From Actinomycetospora corticicola (GTDB taxonomy: Bacteria > Actinomycetota > Actinomycetes > Mycobacteriales > Pseudonocardiaceae): DNA of 64,000 nt. The stretch spans positions 3,472,001 to 3,536,000 of the forward strand of contig NZ_JACCBN010000001.1 in NCBI RefSeq assembly GCF_013409505.1. Reading direction: 5' to 3'. Each line of letters opens with the position of its first letter. The first letter of the stretch is position 1. The translations under genes were made by a program, and so were the position numbers. Shown in pieces: positions 54,744 to 61,799 of the stretch. The notes beneath the pieces are model-generated. The model was not told the DNA's origin. It made no database searches and worked only from the letters and a program-made list of their open reading frames with translations.

Positions 54744-55527
54744 GCGGTTCTCGCCGGTCGGCGAGGCCACGCTGCTGCTGCGCCGGGTCGGCGCGATGTG
54801 CCTGGTCGAGCTGCAGAAGCTGCGCCACGACCGCACCGAGCTGGTCACCCGCACCGTCCAGCCCGCCCTCTGGCTCGTCGTGTTCGGCACGACGTTCAGC
54901 CGCCTGCACGCGATCCCGACCGGCGGCACGCCGTACCTGGACTTCCTCGCGCCCGGGATCCTGGCGCAGTCCGCGCTGTTCATCGCGATCTTCTACGGCA
55001 TCCAGGTCATCTGGGAACGCGACGCGGGCGTGCTCGCGAAGCTGCTCGTCACCCCGACCCCGCGGGCGGCCCTCGTGACCGCGAAGGCGTTCGCCGCCGG
55101 CATCCGCGCCCTGGTGCAGGCGCTCGTCGTCGTGGTGATCGCGCTGCTGCTCGGGGTCGGGCTCACGGCGAACCCGCTGAAGCTCCTCGGGGCCGCCGTG
55201 ATCGTGGTGCTCGGGTCGGCGTTCTTCTGCTGCCTGTCGATCACGCTCGCCGGGGTCGTGCTCTCCCGCGACCGACTCATGGGCATCGGCCAGGCCATCA
55301 CGATGCCGCTGTTCTTCGCCTCGAACGCGCTGTACCCGGTCGACGTGATGCCGGGCTGGCTCCAGGTGGTCAACCACGTCAACCCGCTGAGCTACGAGGT
55401 GGAGGCCCTGCGCGGCCTGCTCGTCGGCACGCCCGCCCGGCTCGGCCTGTGCTTCGTCGTCCTGCTGGTGGCGGCCGCCGTGATGATCTCGGTGGCCTCG
55501 GCGCTGCTGCCGCGACTCGCCAGGTGA
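54703..55527 (+). CDS. ABC-2 type permease (DrrB-like)
   Basis: 274 residues with six membrane helices (RTVQPALWLVVFGTTFSRLH, PGILAQSALFIAIFYGIQVI, ALVVVVIALLLGVGLTANPL, VVLGSAFFCCLSITLAG, GIGQAITMPLFFASNALYP, VVLLVAAAVMISVASALL) and the ABC-2 motif NHVNPLSYEVEALRGLLVG. It pairs with the DrrA-like ATPase, probably to export a drug or lipid. ATG 54703 has AGGAGG upstream. Its stop is inside the repeat at 55522. Confidence 0.93.
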   Translation: MSVLPAAPPAASAERFSPVGEATLLLRRVGAMCLVELQKLRHDRTELVTRTVQPALWLVVFGTTFSRLHAIPTGGTPYLDFLAPGILAQSALFIAIFYGIQVIWERDAGVLAKLLVTPTPRAALVTAKAFAAGIRALVQALVVVVIALLLGVGLTANPLKLLGAAVIVVLGSAFFCCLSITLAGVVLSRDRLMGIGQAITMPLFFASNALYPVDVMPGWLQVVNHVNPLSYEVEALRGLLVGTPARLGLCFVVLLVAAAVMISVASALLPRLAR

Positions 55528-55580
55528 CTTCGTCCTGTGAGCAGAAAAGGTCGCTATCACGACCCTTTCTGCTCACAGGA
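55522..55580. repeat. Palindromic repeat with CCTGTGAGCAG motif between convergent genes
   Basis: Core arms of 20 bp, CCTGTGAGCAGAAAAGGTCG and complement, one mismatch, 6-nt loop (55534-55579). The left flank GGTGACTTCGTCCTGTGAG continues the pattern seen in the element at 60049. Stops of the ABC permease (55525) and the acyl-CoA synthetase (55573) both lie in it. Could terminate both transcripts. Confidence 0.75.
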
Positions 55581-57186
55581 GCTTGCTCTCCCGCCCCTCC
55601 CAGAACGCGTCGCGGAGGTTCCGCTTGAGGATCTTCCCGGCACCCGACTTCGGCAGCGGGTCGTCGCGCAGCTCCACGGTCCGCGGCACCTTGTAGCCCG
55701 CGATCGTCAGCCGGCAGTGGGCGACGAGTTCGTCGGCGCTGACCGCCGTGCGGATCTGGACCGTGGCGTGCACGGCCTCGCCGAACCGGTCGTCGGGAAT
55801 GCCGAAGACCGCGGCCTCGACGACCGCCGGGTGGGAGTACAGCGCGTTCTCGACCTCGGCGGAGTACACGTTCTCGCCGCCGGAGACGATCATGTCCTTG
55901 GCGCGGTCGACGAGGAACAGGTAGCCCGCGTCGTCGAGGTAGCCGAGGTCGCCGGAACGGAACCACCCGCCGTCGAGGACCTTCGCCGTCTCCTCGGGCT
56001 TGTTCCAGTAGCCCGGGGTCACGTTGGCGCCGCGGATCGCGACCTCACCGACCTGCCCGACCGGAAGGGCCCCGCGCTCTCCCGGATCTCCGGCCGGGTC
56101 CTCGATCCGCACCTCCACCCCGACGGCGGGTCGCCCGCAGGACATCGCGCGGGGCGAGTCGAGCCGGAGCTGCTCGTCGGGGTGCAGCGTGACGATCGGC
56201 GAGGTCTCGGTGAGGCCGTAGATGTGCAGCATCGACGCGGCCGGGAACGTGGCGTGCGTGCGGCGGAGCAGCTCGCGCGCGGCGGGTGAGCTGCCGTGGG
56301 AGAGCCACCGCAGTGAGGACACGTCGCGCGGGCGCTCGCGCTGCTCGACGGCGAGCGCGTCCATCATCGTCGGGACGACGAGCGTGGCGGTGACCCGCTC
56401 GCCCTCGACGACGTCGAGCACCCCGGCCGGGGTGAACGCGGGCACGATCACCTGCGTGCCCGCGGCCCAGATCGTGGCCAGTGCCCCGATCGTGCCCGCG
56501 GCGTGGAACATCGGCGCCACGATCATGAAGCGCGTGTCCTCGGTGAACGGCCAGCACGCCATGAAGTGGAAGGCGTTGGCCACGAGGTTGCCGTGGGTCA
56601 GCAGCACGCCCTTGGCCGCGCCGGTGGTGCCGCCGGTGTAGAAGATGCCGGCGAGGTCGTGCTCGGCGGGGGCGTCGTCGCCGTCGGGGACCGGCGTCTC
56701 GGGGGCGTCGGCGAGGAGCCGGTCGTACTCGAGCCTCTCCCCCGTCGCTCCGCTCGCCCCGTCCTCCAGCCCGATCACCCGCACCCCGGCGTCCACACCG
56801 GCCACGTCCCGGTCGGTGATCAGCACCCGCGCGCCGGAGTCGGCGATCGCGTAGACACGCTCGGGATCGGAGTGGCGGGTGTTCAGCGGGACGATCACCA
56901 GCCCCGCGGCGGGCACCGCGAGGTAGAGCTCGAGATAGCGGTACCCGTTGGCACCCAGCACCGCGACGCGGTCGCCGCGCTCCAGCCCGAGCGCGGCGAG
57001 GGCACCGATCAGGCGTCGCACCCGTGCGCCGAGCTCGGCGTAGGTGAACTCGACCCCGGCGCACACGACGGCCGTCGCACCCGGCGCCACGGCCAGCGCC
57101 CGGGCCAGCGGGGCCCCGACCGTGCGGGTGGCGTTGCGGTGGTCGCCGGCCGGGGCGAGCTGCGGCGCGCCCGTCGTGGTCGTCAT
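55573..57186 (-). CDS. AMP-dependent acyl-CoA synthetase (FadD-like)
   Basis: 537 residues. AMP-binding signature IFYTGGTTGAAKGVLLTHGN, the A5-like YGLTETSPIVTLHP, motif GYWNKPEETAKVLDGGWFRS-GDLG, and the C-terminal DMIVSGGENVYSAEVENALY with catalytic Lys in PLPKSGAGKILKRNL. It activates a fatty or aromatic acid with ATP and CoA. ATG 57186 follows GGGAGAGG. A 16-bp palindrome between it and the divergent TetR gene is the probable control site. Confidence 0.92.
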   Translation of the reverse strand: MTTTTGAPQLAPAGDHRNATRTVGAPLARALAVAPGATAVVCAGVEFTYAELGARVRRLIGALAALGLERGDRVAVLGANGYRYLELYLAVPAAGLVIVPLNTRHSDPERVYAIADSGARVLITDRDVAGVDAGVRVIGLEDGASGATGERLEYDRLLADAPETPVPDGDDAPAEHDLAGIFYTGGTTGAAKGVLLTHGNLVANAFHFMACWPFTEDTRFMIVAPMFHAAGTIGALATIWAAGTQVIVPAFTPAGVLDVVEGERVTATLVVPTMMDALAVEQRERPRDVSSLRWLSHGSSPAARELLRRTHATFPAASMLHIYGLTETSPIVTLHPDEQLRLDSPRAMSCGRPAVGVEVRIEDPAGDPGERGALPVGQVGEVAIRGANVTPGYWNKPEETAKVLDGGWFRSGDLGYLDDAGYLFLVDRAKDMIVSGGENVYSAEVENALYSHPAVVEAAVFGIPDDRFGEAVHATVQIRTAVSADELVAHCRLTIAGYKVPRTVELRDDPLPKSGAGKILKRNLRDAFWEGRESKLL

Positions 57187-57211
57187 GGCCTCTCCCGGGG
57201 CACGTCGAACG

Positions 57212-57227
57212 CCGAACGATCGTTCGG
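57212..57227. promoter_or_regulatory. TetR-type operator, perfect 16-bp palindrome
   Basis: CCGAACGATCGTTCGG is perfectly symmetric and lies 26 nt upstream of the synthetase start, between that gene and the divergent TetR gene. Spacing and symmetry fit a TetR dimer. The neighbouring regulator is the obvious binder. Confidence 0.65.
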
Positions 57228-57317
57228 TCGGACAGCACGATAGCAGCGGTGGGTGACCGGTGACACCCATCGGTGCGCACAGCGTCGACCACCCCGCCGC
57301 GCGGCGCCAGGGTCTCG

Positions 57318-57323
57318 TAGGGT
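57318..57323 (+). promoter_or_regulatory. -10 hexamer TAGGGT for the TetR-cyclase operon
   Basis: TAGGGT lies 10 nt before ATG 57334; no ribosome site. Confidence 0.35.
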
Positions 57324-57333
57324 CGTCGGGATC

Positions 57334-57924
57334 ATGGCCAGTGACGAGCGGGGCGAGCGCGCGGGACGACCCGGCCGCGCCGAGCCGTACACGCTCGCGT
57401 CCCTGGTCGAGGTCGCGGCGCAGGCCTTCAACGAGCGCGGCTACGACGCGACCAGCATGGAGGACCTGTCCCGCGCCGCCGGGATCACGAAGTCGTCCTT
57501 CTACCACCACGTGTCGGGCAAGGAGGCGCTGCTGCGCGCCGCGCTGGACCGGGCGCTCGACGGGCTGTTCGGCGTCCTCGCCGAGCCCGCCGCCGTGACC
57601 GGTGCGCCGGTGGACCGGCTCCGCCACATCGTGCGCCGCCAGGTGGAGGTGCTCGCCACCGAGCTGCCCTACGTGACGCTCCTGCTCCGTCTGCGCGGCA
57701 ACACCGAGACCGAGCGCTGGGCGCTGGCCCGACGCCGGGAGTTCGACCAGGCGGTGGCGGGGCTCGTCGCCGAGGTCCGCGACGACGTCGACCCCGTCGT
57801 CGCCGCCCGGCTCCTCTCCGGCACGGTCAACTCGTTGATCGAGTGGTACCGGCCGGGCCGGATGCCGGTGGCCGACCTCGTCGAGGCGGTGGACCGCCAG
57901 GTGTTCGAAGGGCTGCTGAGGTGA
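57334..57924 (+). CDS. TetR-family regulator
   Basis: 196 residues. The N-terminal HTH is FNERGYDATSMEDLSRAAGI-TKSSFYHHVSGKEALL, the KstR2/FadR-like version in which a Phe-Tyr-His-His loop follows the recognition helix. The ligand domain has LLRLRGNTETERWALARRRE and GTVNSLIEWYRPGRM, consistent with acyl-CoA-sensing members. It is divergent from the synthetase and its stop overlaps the cyclase start by 4 nt (GTGA). Confidence 0.9.
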   Translation: MASDERGERAGRPGRAEPYTLASLVEVAAQAFNERGYDATSMEDLSRAAGITKSSFYHHVSGKEALLRAALDRALDGLFGVLAEPAAVTGAPVDRLRHIVRRQVEVLATELPYVTLLLRLRGNTETERWALARRREFDQAVAGLVAEVRDDVDPVVAARLLSGTVNSLIEWYRPGRMPVADLVEAVDRQVFEGLLR

Positions 57925-58802
57925 CCGACCCCGACTCCGACTCCCGCTCCGAGGATCTCGATCTTCCCGACGACGGGTCGGCGCCGGCCCGGGACGACGG
58001 CTCCACCCCCTCGCGGGCCGAGCGCTTCCGCGTGGCGGCCGTCCGCGCCGCGGCCCGCGCCCGGGACCTCGACCAGTCGCCGACCCTGCAGCGGGCGGTG
58101 CGCCGACTGCGCGACGTCCTGCCCGGCGACTCCCACTTCGGCGACCCCCTCTCGCTCGGCGGCGGCCGCCACACCGAGGCGGCCGGCCGGGCGATCGTCG
58201 GCCTCACCGGCGACCGACCCGGGGTGGTGCGCGAGCTCGGGCTCGGCGGGGTGCAGCTGTGGCAGTCGGTGCTCGAGCGCGTCGGCCGCGGCGGCGGTGA
58301 GCACGAGGTGGCCCTCGTCTTCACCGACCTCGTCGACTTCTCGCGCTGGTCGCTCGAGGCCGGCGACGACGAGGTGCTGCGCGTCCTGCGCCGCGTCGGC
58401 GAGGCGTGGGAGCCGCCGATGACCGAACGGGCGGGCACCGTGGTCAAGCGGCTCGGCGACGGCCTGATGGTGGCCTTCGCCGACCCGCGCGCCGCCCTGG
58501 ACGCCGTGCTCGAGGCCCGGCGGCGGCTCGAGGAGCTGCACGTCGGTGGCTGGTCCCCGCGGATGCGGGCGGGCCTGCACGTCGGCCGGCCCCGTCGGGT
58601 CGGCGGCGACTACCTGGGCGTCGCCGTCAACGTGGCCGCCCGCCTCGGCGACGCCGCCCGGGCCGACGAGATCCTGGTCAGCGGCGAGTTCCTGGGCCGC
58701 CTCGACGCGCGGACCGTCTCCACCCGCCGGCGCCGGCGGCTCAACCTCAAGGGCGTGCCGGACGGCCTGGAGGTCTACGCGGTGGAACCGGCACGGAGCT
58801 GA
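57921..58802 (+). CDS. Class III adenylate/guanylate cyclase
   Basis: 293 residues. A cytoplasmic N-terminal ~120 residues of unknown role (RVAAVRAAARARDLDQSPTL) precede the catalytic domain: VALVFTDLVDFSRWSLEAGD (metal Asp), VVKRLGDGLMVAFADP (second Asp) and GVAVNVAARLGDAAR with the transition-state Asn. It should make cAMP. Coupled to the TetR gene, which suggests cAMP signalling is tied to control of acyl-CoA synthesis; the link is inferred. Confidence 0.85.
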   Translation: MTDPDSDSRSEDLDLPDDGSAPARDDGSTPSRAERFRVAAVRAAARARDLDQSPTLQRAVRRLRDVLPGDSHFGDPLSLGGGRHTEAAGRAIVGLTGDRPGVVRELGLGGVQLWQSVLERVGRGGGEHEVALVFTDLVDFSRWSLEAGDDEVLRVLRRVGEAWEPPMTERAGTVVKRLGDGLMVAFADPRAALDAVLEARRRLEELHVGGWSPRMRAGLHVGRPRRVGGDYLGVAVNVAARLGDAARADEILVSGEFLGRLDARTVSTRRRRRLNLKGVPDGLEVYAVEPARS

Positions 58803-58808
58803 GCCGGG

Positions 58809-59225
58809 TCACCCGCTCATCCGGGCCCCCTTCGTGATCTTGTCGGCCGCGTTCCGCGGGGCGTGCACGGCCACGCCCACCAGGTCCAGTTCCCCCCGTG
58901 GCACCGCGGCGACGGCCGCCCGGTTCTCCTCGTCCCCGCCCGTGGCGAAGAGGTCGGCGGTGAACACCGGCACGCGCAGCCCCCGGTCCACGGCCCGCCG
59001 GTGGGCGCCCCGGACGGTCTCCGCGTCACCCTCCAGCACCACCACGGGCTGGCGGAACATCGGCGCGTAGGCGGTGCCGTCGGCGTCGGCGTACGGCTCC
59101 CCGATGAGCTCCGGCACCGTCGCCGCGATCCCGCTCGCGAGGAACGCGACGACGTTGCTGCGCTGCCAGGAGGCCAGGTCGTCCCGCAGGACGATCACGA
59201 TCTTGGTGTCGAACCGGCTGCTCAT
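58809..59225 (-). CDS. DUF2000 family protein
   Basis: 138 residues, similar to peptidyl-tRNA hydrolase II fold members. DTKIVIVLRDDLASWQRSNV, AFLASGIAATVPELIGEPYA and DADGTAYAPMFRQPVVVLEG are family blocks. ATG 59225. It is divergent from the AraC gene, a pairing known for this family. Function unknown. Confidence 0.85.
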   Translation of the reverse strand: MSSRFDTKIVIVLRDDLASWQRSNVVAFLASGIAATVPELIGEPYADADGTAYAPMFRQPVVVLEGDAETVRGAHRRAVDRGLRVPVFTADLFATGGDEENRAAVAAVPRGELDLVGVAVHAPRNAADKITKGARMSG

Positions 59226-59262
59226 GGCGTCCACGCTCGTCCGTCCCGCCCCCTGGTTCTTG

Positions 59263-59268
59263 TACGTT
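59263..59268 (+). promoter_or_regulatory. -10 hexamer TACGTT for the AraC gene
   Basis: TACGTT followed by exactly 6 nt and then GTG 59275; no ribosome site. The 49-nt gap to the divergent DUF2000 gene holds the control region of both. Confidence 0.45.
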
Positions 59269-59274
59269 CCTGGG

Positions 59275-60066
59275 GTGGGTCCGGAGCAGGTGCGGGCGTG
59301 GAACCCCGGCGTCCGGGGCATCGAGGAGGTCTTCCACGCCCGGTTCGTCGAGCACGCCTACCCGCTGCACACGCACGCCACCTGGACCCTGCTCGTCGTC
59401 GACGACGGGGCCGTCCGCTACGACCTCGACCGCGCCGAGCACGGGGCGCTCGGTCGGGCCGTGACGCTGCTGCCGCCGGGCGTGGCGCACGACGGACGCT
59501 CGGCGACCTCGGGCGGCTTCCGCAAGCGGGTCCTGTACCTCTCGGAGTTCCCGGAGGCGCTCGTCGGCCGGGCGGTGGACACGCCCGCGGTCGTCGACGA
59601 CGCCCTGCACGACGCGGTGGACCGGCTGCACCGGGTGCTCGAGCACCCCGGCGACGAGCTCGCCGCGAGCTCGGGCCTCGCCCTCGTCACGGCCCGGCTG
59701 GCCGCCCACCTGGCGCGGGGCGTTCCCGACGACGGGCCGGTGCGGGACCCGCGCGCCGCCGGCGGCCTGCGGGACCTGCTCGACGCCCACGTCGTCGAGG
59801 GCCTGCCCCTCGACGAGGCGGCCGCACGGCTGCACGTGACGCCGAACCACCTGGTCAAGGCGTTCTCGGCCGAGTTCGGCCTGCCGCCGCACCGCTACCT
59901 CGTCGGCCGCCGCGTGGACCTCGCCCGGCGTCTCCTGCTCGCCGGGATGCCCGCCGCGAGGGTCGCGGTCGAGTCCGGCTTCCACGACCAGGCGCACCTG
60001 ACGCGGCACTTCCGGCGCCTGCTCGGGGTCACGCCGGGGCGCTTCGCAGGTGGCTCCGCCCTGTGA
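59275..60066 (+). CDS. AraC-family regulator
   Basis: 263 residues. N-terminal cupin-like ligand domain (FVEHAYPLHTHATWTLLVVD, LLPPGVAHDGRSATSGGF) and C-terminal double HTH: LPLDEAAARLHVTPNHLVKA and VAVESGFHDQAHLTRHFRRL, ending LLGVTPGRFAGG. It probably controls the divergent DUF2000 gene. The stop is CTG-TGA inside the repeat at 60049. Confidence 0.9.
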   Translation: MGPEQVRAWNPGVRGIEEVFHARFVEHAYPLHTHATWTLLVVDDGAVRYDLDRAEHGALGRAVTLLPPGVAHDGRSATSGGFRKRVLYLSEFPEALVGRAVDTPAVVDDALHDAVDRLHRVLEHPGDELAASSGLALVTARLAAHLARGVPDDGPVRDPRAAGGLRDLLDAHVVEGLPLDEAAARLHVTPNHLVKAFSAEFGLPPHRYLVGRRVDLARRLLLAGMPAARVAVESGFHDQAHLTRHFRRLLGVTPGRFAGGSAL

Positions 60067-60116
60067 GTACTTCTCCGTGCCGGAGCACGGATTACTGCTC
60101 ACAGGGCGAAGCCACC
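60049..60116. repeat. Palindromic repeat with GGTGGCTTCGCCCTGTGAG arm
   Basis: Arms of 19 bp, GGTGGCTCCGCCCTGTGAG and complement, one mismatch; inner stem CCGTGC/GCACGG with loop CGGA; internal loop between. Its right arm read in reverse complement matches the left flank of the element at 55522 at 22 of 25 positions. The AraC stop (60064) and the TetR stop (60092) are in it. Confidence 0.75.
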
Positions 60117-60778
60117 CGGTCCAACCACTCCCCCAGCAGCGCGCGCTCGGCCGGGGTGAACCCCTCGAGGTCGCCCGCCGACGCGCGGAGGGCGACCGCG
60201 GCGCCGACCGGACCCGCACCCGTCGTCGGGAAGGAGTCCGTGGTGATCGCCGCGACGACGGCCTCGCGCGCGGCGTGGGACAACCCGTCGTCGCGCTTGT
60301 CCGGCGGCACCGCGATGAGTGACAGCGCCACCCCGGACCCCGCGGAGTGCACCATCCCGACCGCCCGACCCTCCGGGACACGCAACCGTCCGGCCGCGGC
60401 GATGCGGTGGATCAGCGCCGCGAGCTCGCCGAACGCGGACCGGGCCGCCGGCGAGTACCCGGCGGCCTGCGGGCGGGCGTACATCAGGCGGTAGAGCGCG
60501 GGGCGTTCGAGGGCGAGCCCGACGTGGAGGTCCCAGCCGGCGCGCAGGTCGGCCACCGGATCGTCGGACGGGGGGCGCACGGTCTTCTCGGCGAGGTAGT
60601 CCTCGAACCCCCGCGTCACGACGGCGTCCAGCAGCCCCTGCTTGTCGCCGAACAGCCGGTAGATCGTGGGCGCCTGCACCCCGGCCGCGGCGCTGACCGC
60701 GCGCGTCGACACGGCGTCCTCGCCGCCGTCCTCGAGCAGGCGCGCGGCGGCGGCGACGATCCGCTCCCGGGGCTCCAC
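60092..60778 (-). CDS. TetR-family regulator
   Basis: 228 residues. HTH: AARLLEDGGEDAVSTRAVSA-AAGVQAPTIYRLFGDKQGLL, then a helical ligand domain (AGWDLHVGLALERPALYRLM). The last residues ASPCEQ come from the repeat at 60049. Divergent from the NAD(P)H-binding oxidoreductase, which it likely controls. TATCGT lies 7 nt before GTG 60778. Confidence 0.88.
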   Translation of the reverse strand: MEPRERIVAAAARLLEDGGEDAVSTRAVSAAAGVQAPTIYRLFGDKQGLLDAVVTRGFEDYLAEKTVRPPSDDPVADLRAGWDLHVGLALERPALYRLMYARPQAAGYSPAARSAFGELAALIHRIAAAGRLRVPEGRAVGMVHSAGSGVALSLIAVPPDKRDDGLSHAAREAVVAAITTDSFPTTGAGPVGAAVALRASAGDLEGFTPAERALLGEWLDRVASPCEQ

Positions 60779-60785
60779 GGTAACG

Positions 60786-60831
60786 ACGATAACAGCTTCT
60801 CGTTAGCGCTCAGCTGTTTCCGGTGTTAGCG
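60786..60831. promoter_or_regulatory. Control region between TetR and NAD(P)-binding gene
   Basis: It holds TATCGT (-10 of the TetR gene, minus strand), an inverted AACAGC/GCTGTT pair spaced by 16 nt, and a direct repeat GTTAGCG at 60802 and 60825. These are candidate TetR binding sites; which is used is not decided by the sequence. Confidence 0.35.
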
Positions 60832-60861
60832 TTCGATCGGTAGCAGCGATAGGAGCTCGTC

Positions 60862-61728
60862 ATGATCGTCGTCACCGGCGCCACCGGCGTCCTGGGTCGC
60901 CTCGTCGTCGACCGCCTGCTCGACCTCGTGCCGGTCGCGGAGGTCGGCGTCAGCGTCCGCGACCCCGCGAAGGCCGGGGACCTGGCCGACCGCGGCGTCC
61001 GCGTGCGCCGCGGCGACTTCTCGGCGCCGGACACGCTCGCCGAGGCCTTCGAGGGCGCCGACCAGGTGCTCGTGGTCAGCGCGAACACCCTCGGACCGGA
61101 GGCCGTCGCGCAGCACCGCGCGGCGATCGAGGCCGCGGTCGGCGTGGGTGCGGGCCGCGTGCTCTACACCGCCCACCAGGGCGCCCGGCCCGACTCCCCG
61201 TTCGCCGCCGCCGCGGACCACGCCGCCACCGAGGAGGTCCTCGCCGGGTGCGGTATCCCGTGGACCTCGCTGCGCAACGGCTTCTACGCGAACTCCGTCC
61301 CGTTGTTCCTGGGCGACGCCGCGAGCAGCGGAGAGTTGCGTCTTCCCGACGACGGGCCGGTCGCCTGGACCACGCGCGAGGACCTGGCGGCCGCAACGGC
61401 CCGCCTCCTCGTCGACGGCGCCCCCGACGGGCCGACCGCGCCGCTGACCGGCCCCGAGGCGGTGGACTTCGCGCAGGTGGCCTCGATCGTCGGCGGCCTG
61501 ACCGGGCGGACGGTGCGCCGGGTCGTCGTGGAGCCGGCGGAGTACCGAAAGGTCCTGATCGGCCGGGGCGTCCCGGCGCACGCGGCCGACCTGCTCCTCG
61601 GCTTCTTCCCGGCGGCCGCCCGCGGGGACTTCGCGCCGGCCGACCCGACGCTGGCCGACCTCGTCGGACGGCCCGCCACGCCGATCGCCGACGTCCTGCG
61701 CGCGGCGCTCGTCCCCACCGCCTCCTGA
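60862..61728 (+). CDS. NmrA/QOR2-type NAD(P)H-binding oxidoreductase
   Basis: 288 residues. Rossmann motif MIVVTGATGVLGRLVVDRLL, VSVRDPAKAGDLADRGVRVR, then ADQVLVVSANTL and WTSLRNGFYANSVPLF. This SDR-like group includes quinone oxidoreductase QorB and negative regulators; a catalytic Tyr-x3-Lys is not evident. ATG 60862 has GGAG at 8 nt. The gene lies directly ahead of the 61.7-kb hairpin. Confidence 0.85.
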   Translation: MIVVTGATGVLGRLVVDRLLDLVPVAEVGVSVRDPAKAGDLADRGVRVRRGDFSAPDTLAEAFEGADQVLVVSANTLGPEAVAQHRAAIEAAVGVGAGRVLYTAHQGARPDSPFAAAADHAATEEVLAGCGIPWTSLRNGFYANSVPLFLGDAASSGELRLPDDGPVAWTTREDLAAATARLLVDGAPDGPTAPLTGPEAVDFAQVASIVGGLTGRTVRRVVVEPAEYRKVLIGRGVPAHAADLLLGFFPAAARGDFAPADPTLADLVGRPATPIADVLRAALVPTAS

Positions 61729-61775
61729 ACGAACGGCACTCTCGCGCACACAGATGCTGCGAGAGTGCCGTTCGT
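61729..61775. repeat. Hairpin of the GAACGGC family; bidirectional terminator
   Basis: Perfect 17-bp arms (ACGAACGGCACTCTCGC and complement) with a 13-nt loop, starting at the first base after the oxidoreductase stop and 25 nt from the convergent ugd stop. The inner 45 nt match the hairpin at 13886-13930 without gaps; all stem differences are compensated. Confidence 0.8.
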
Positions 61776-61799
61776 GCTGGTCAGAGGCGGGTCAGGCGG

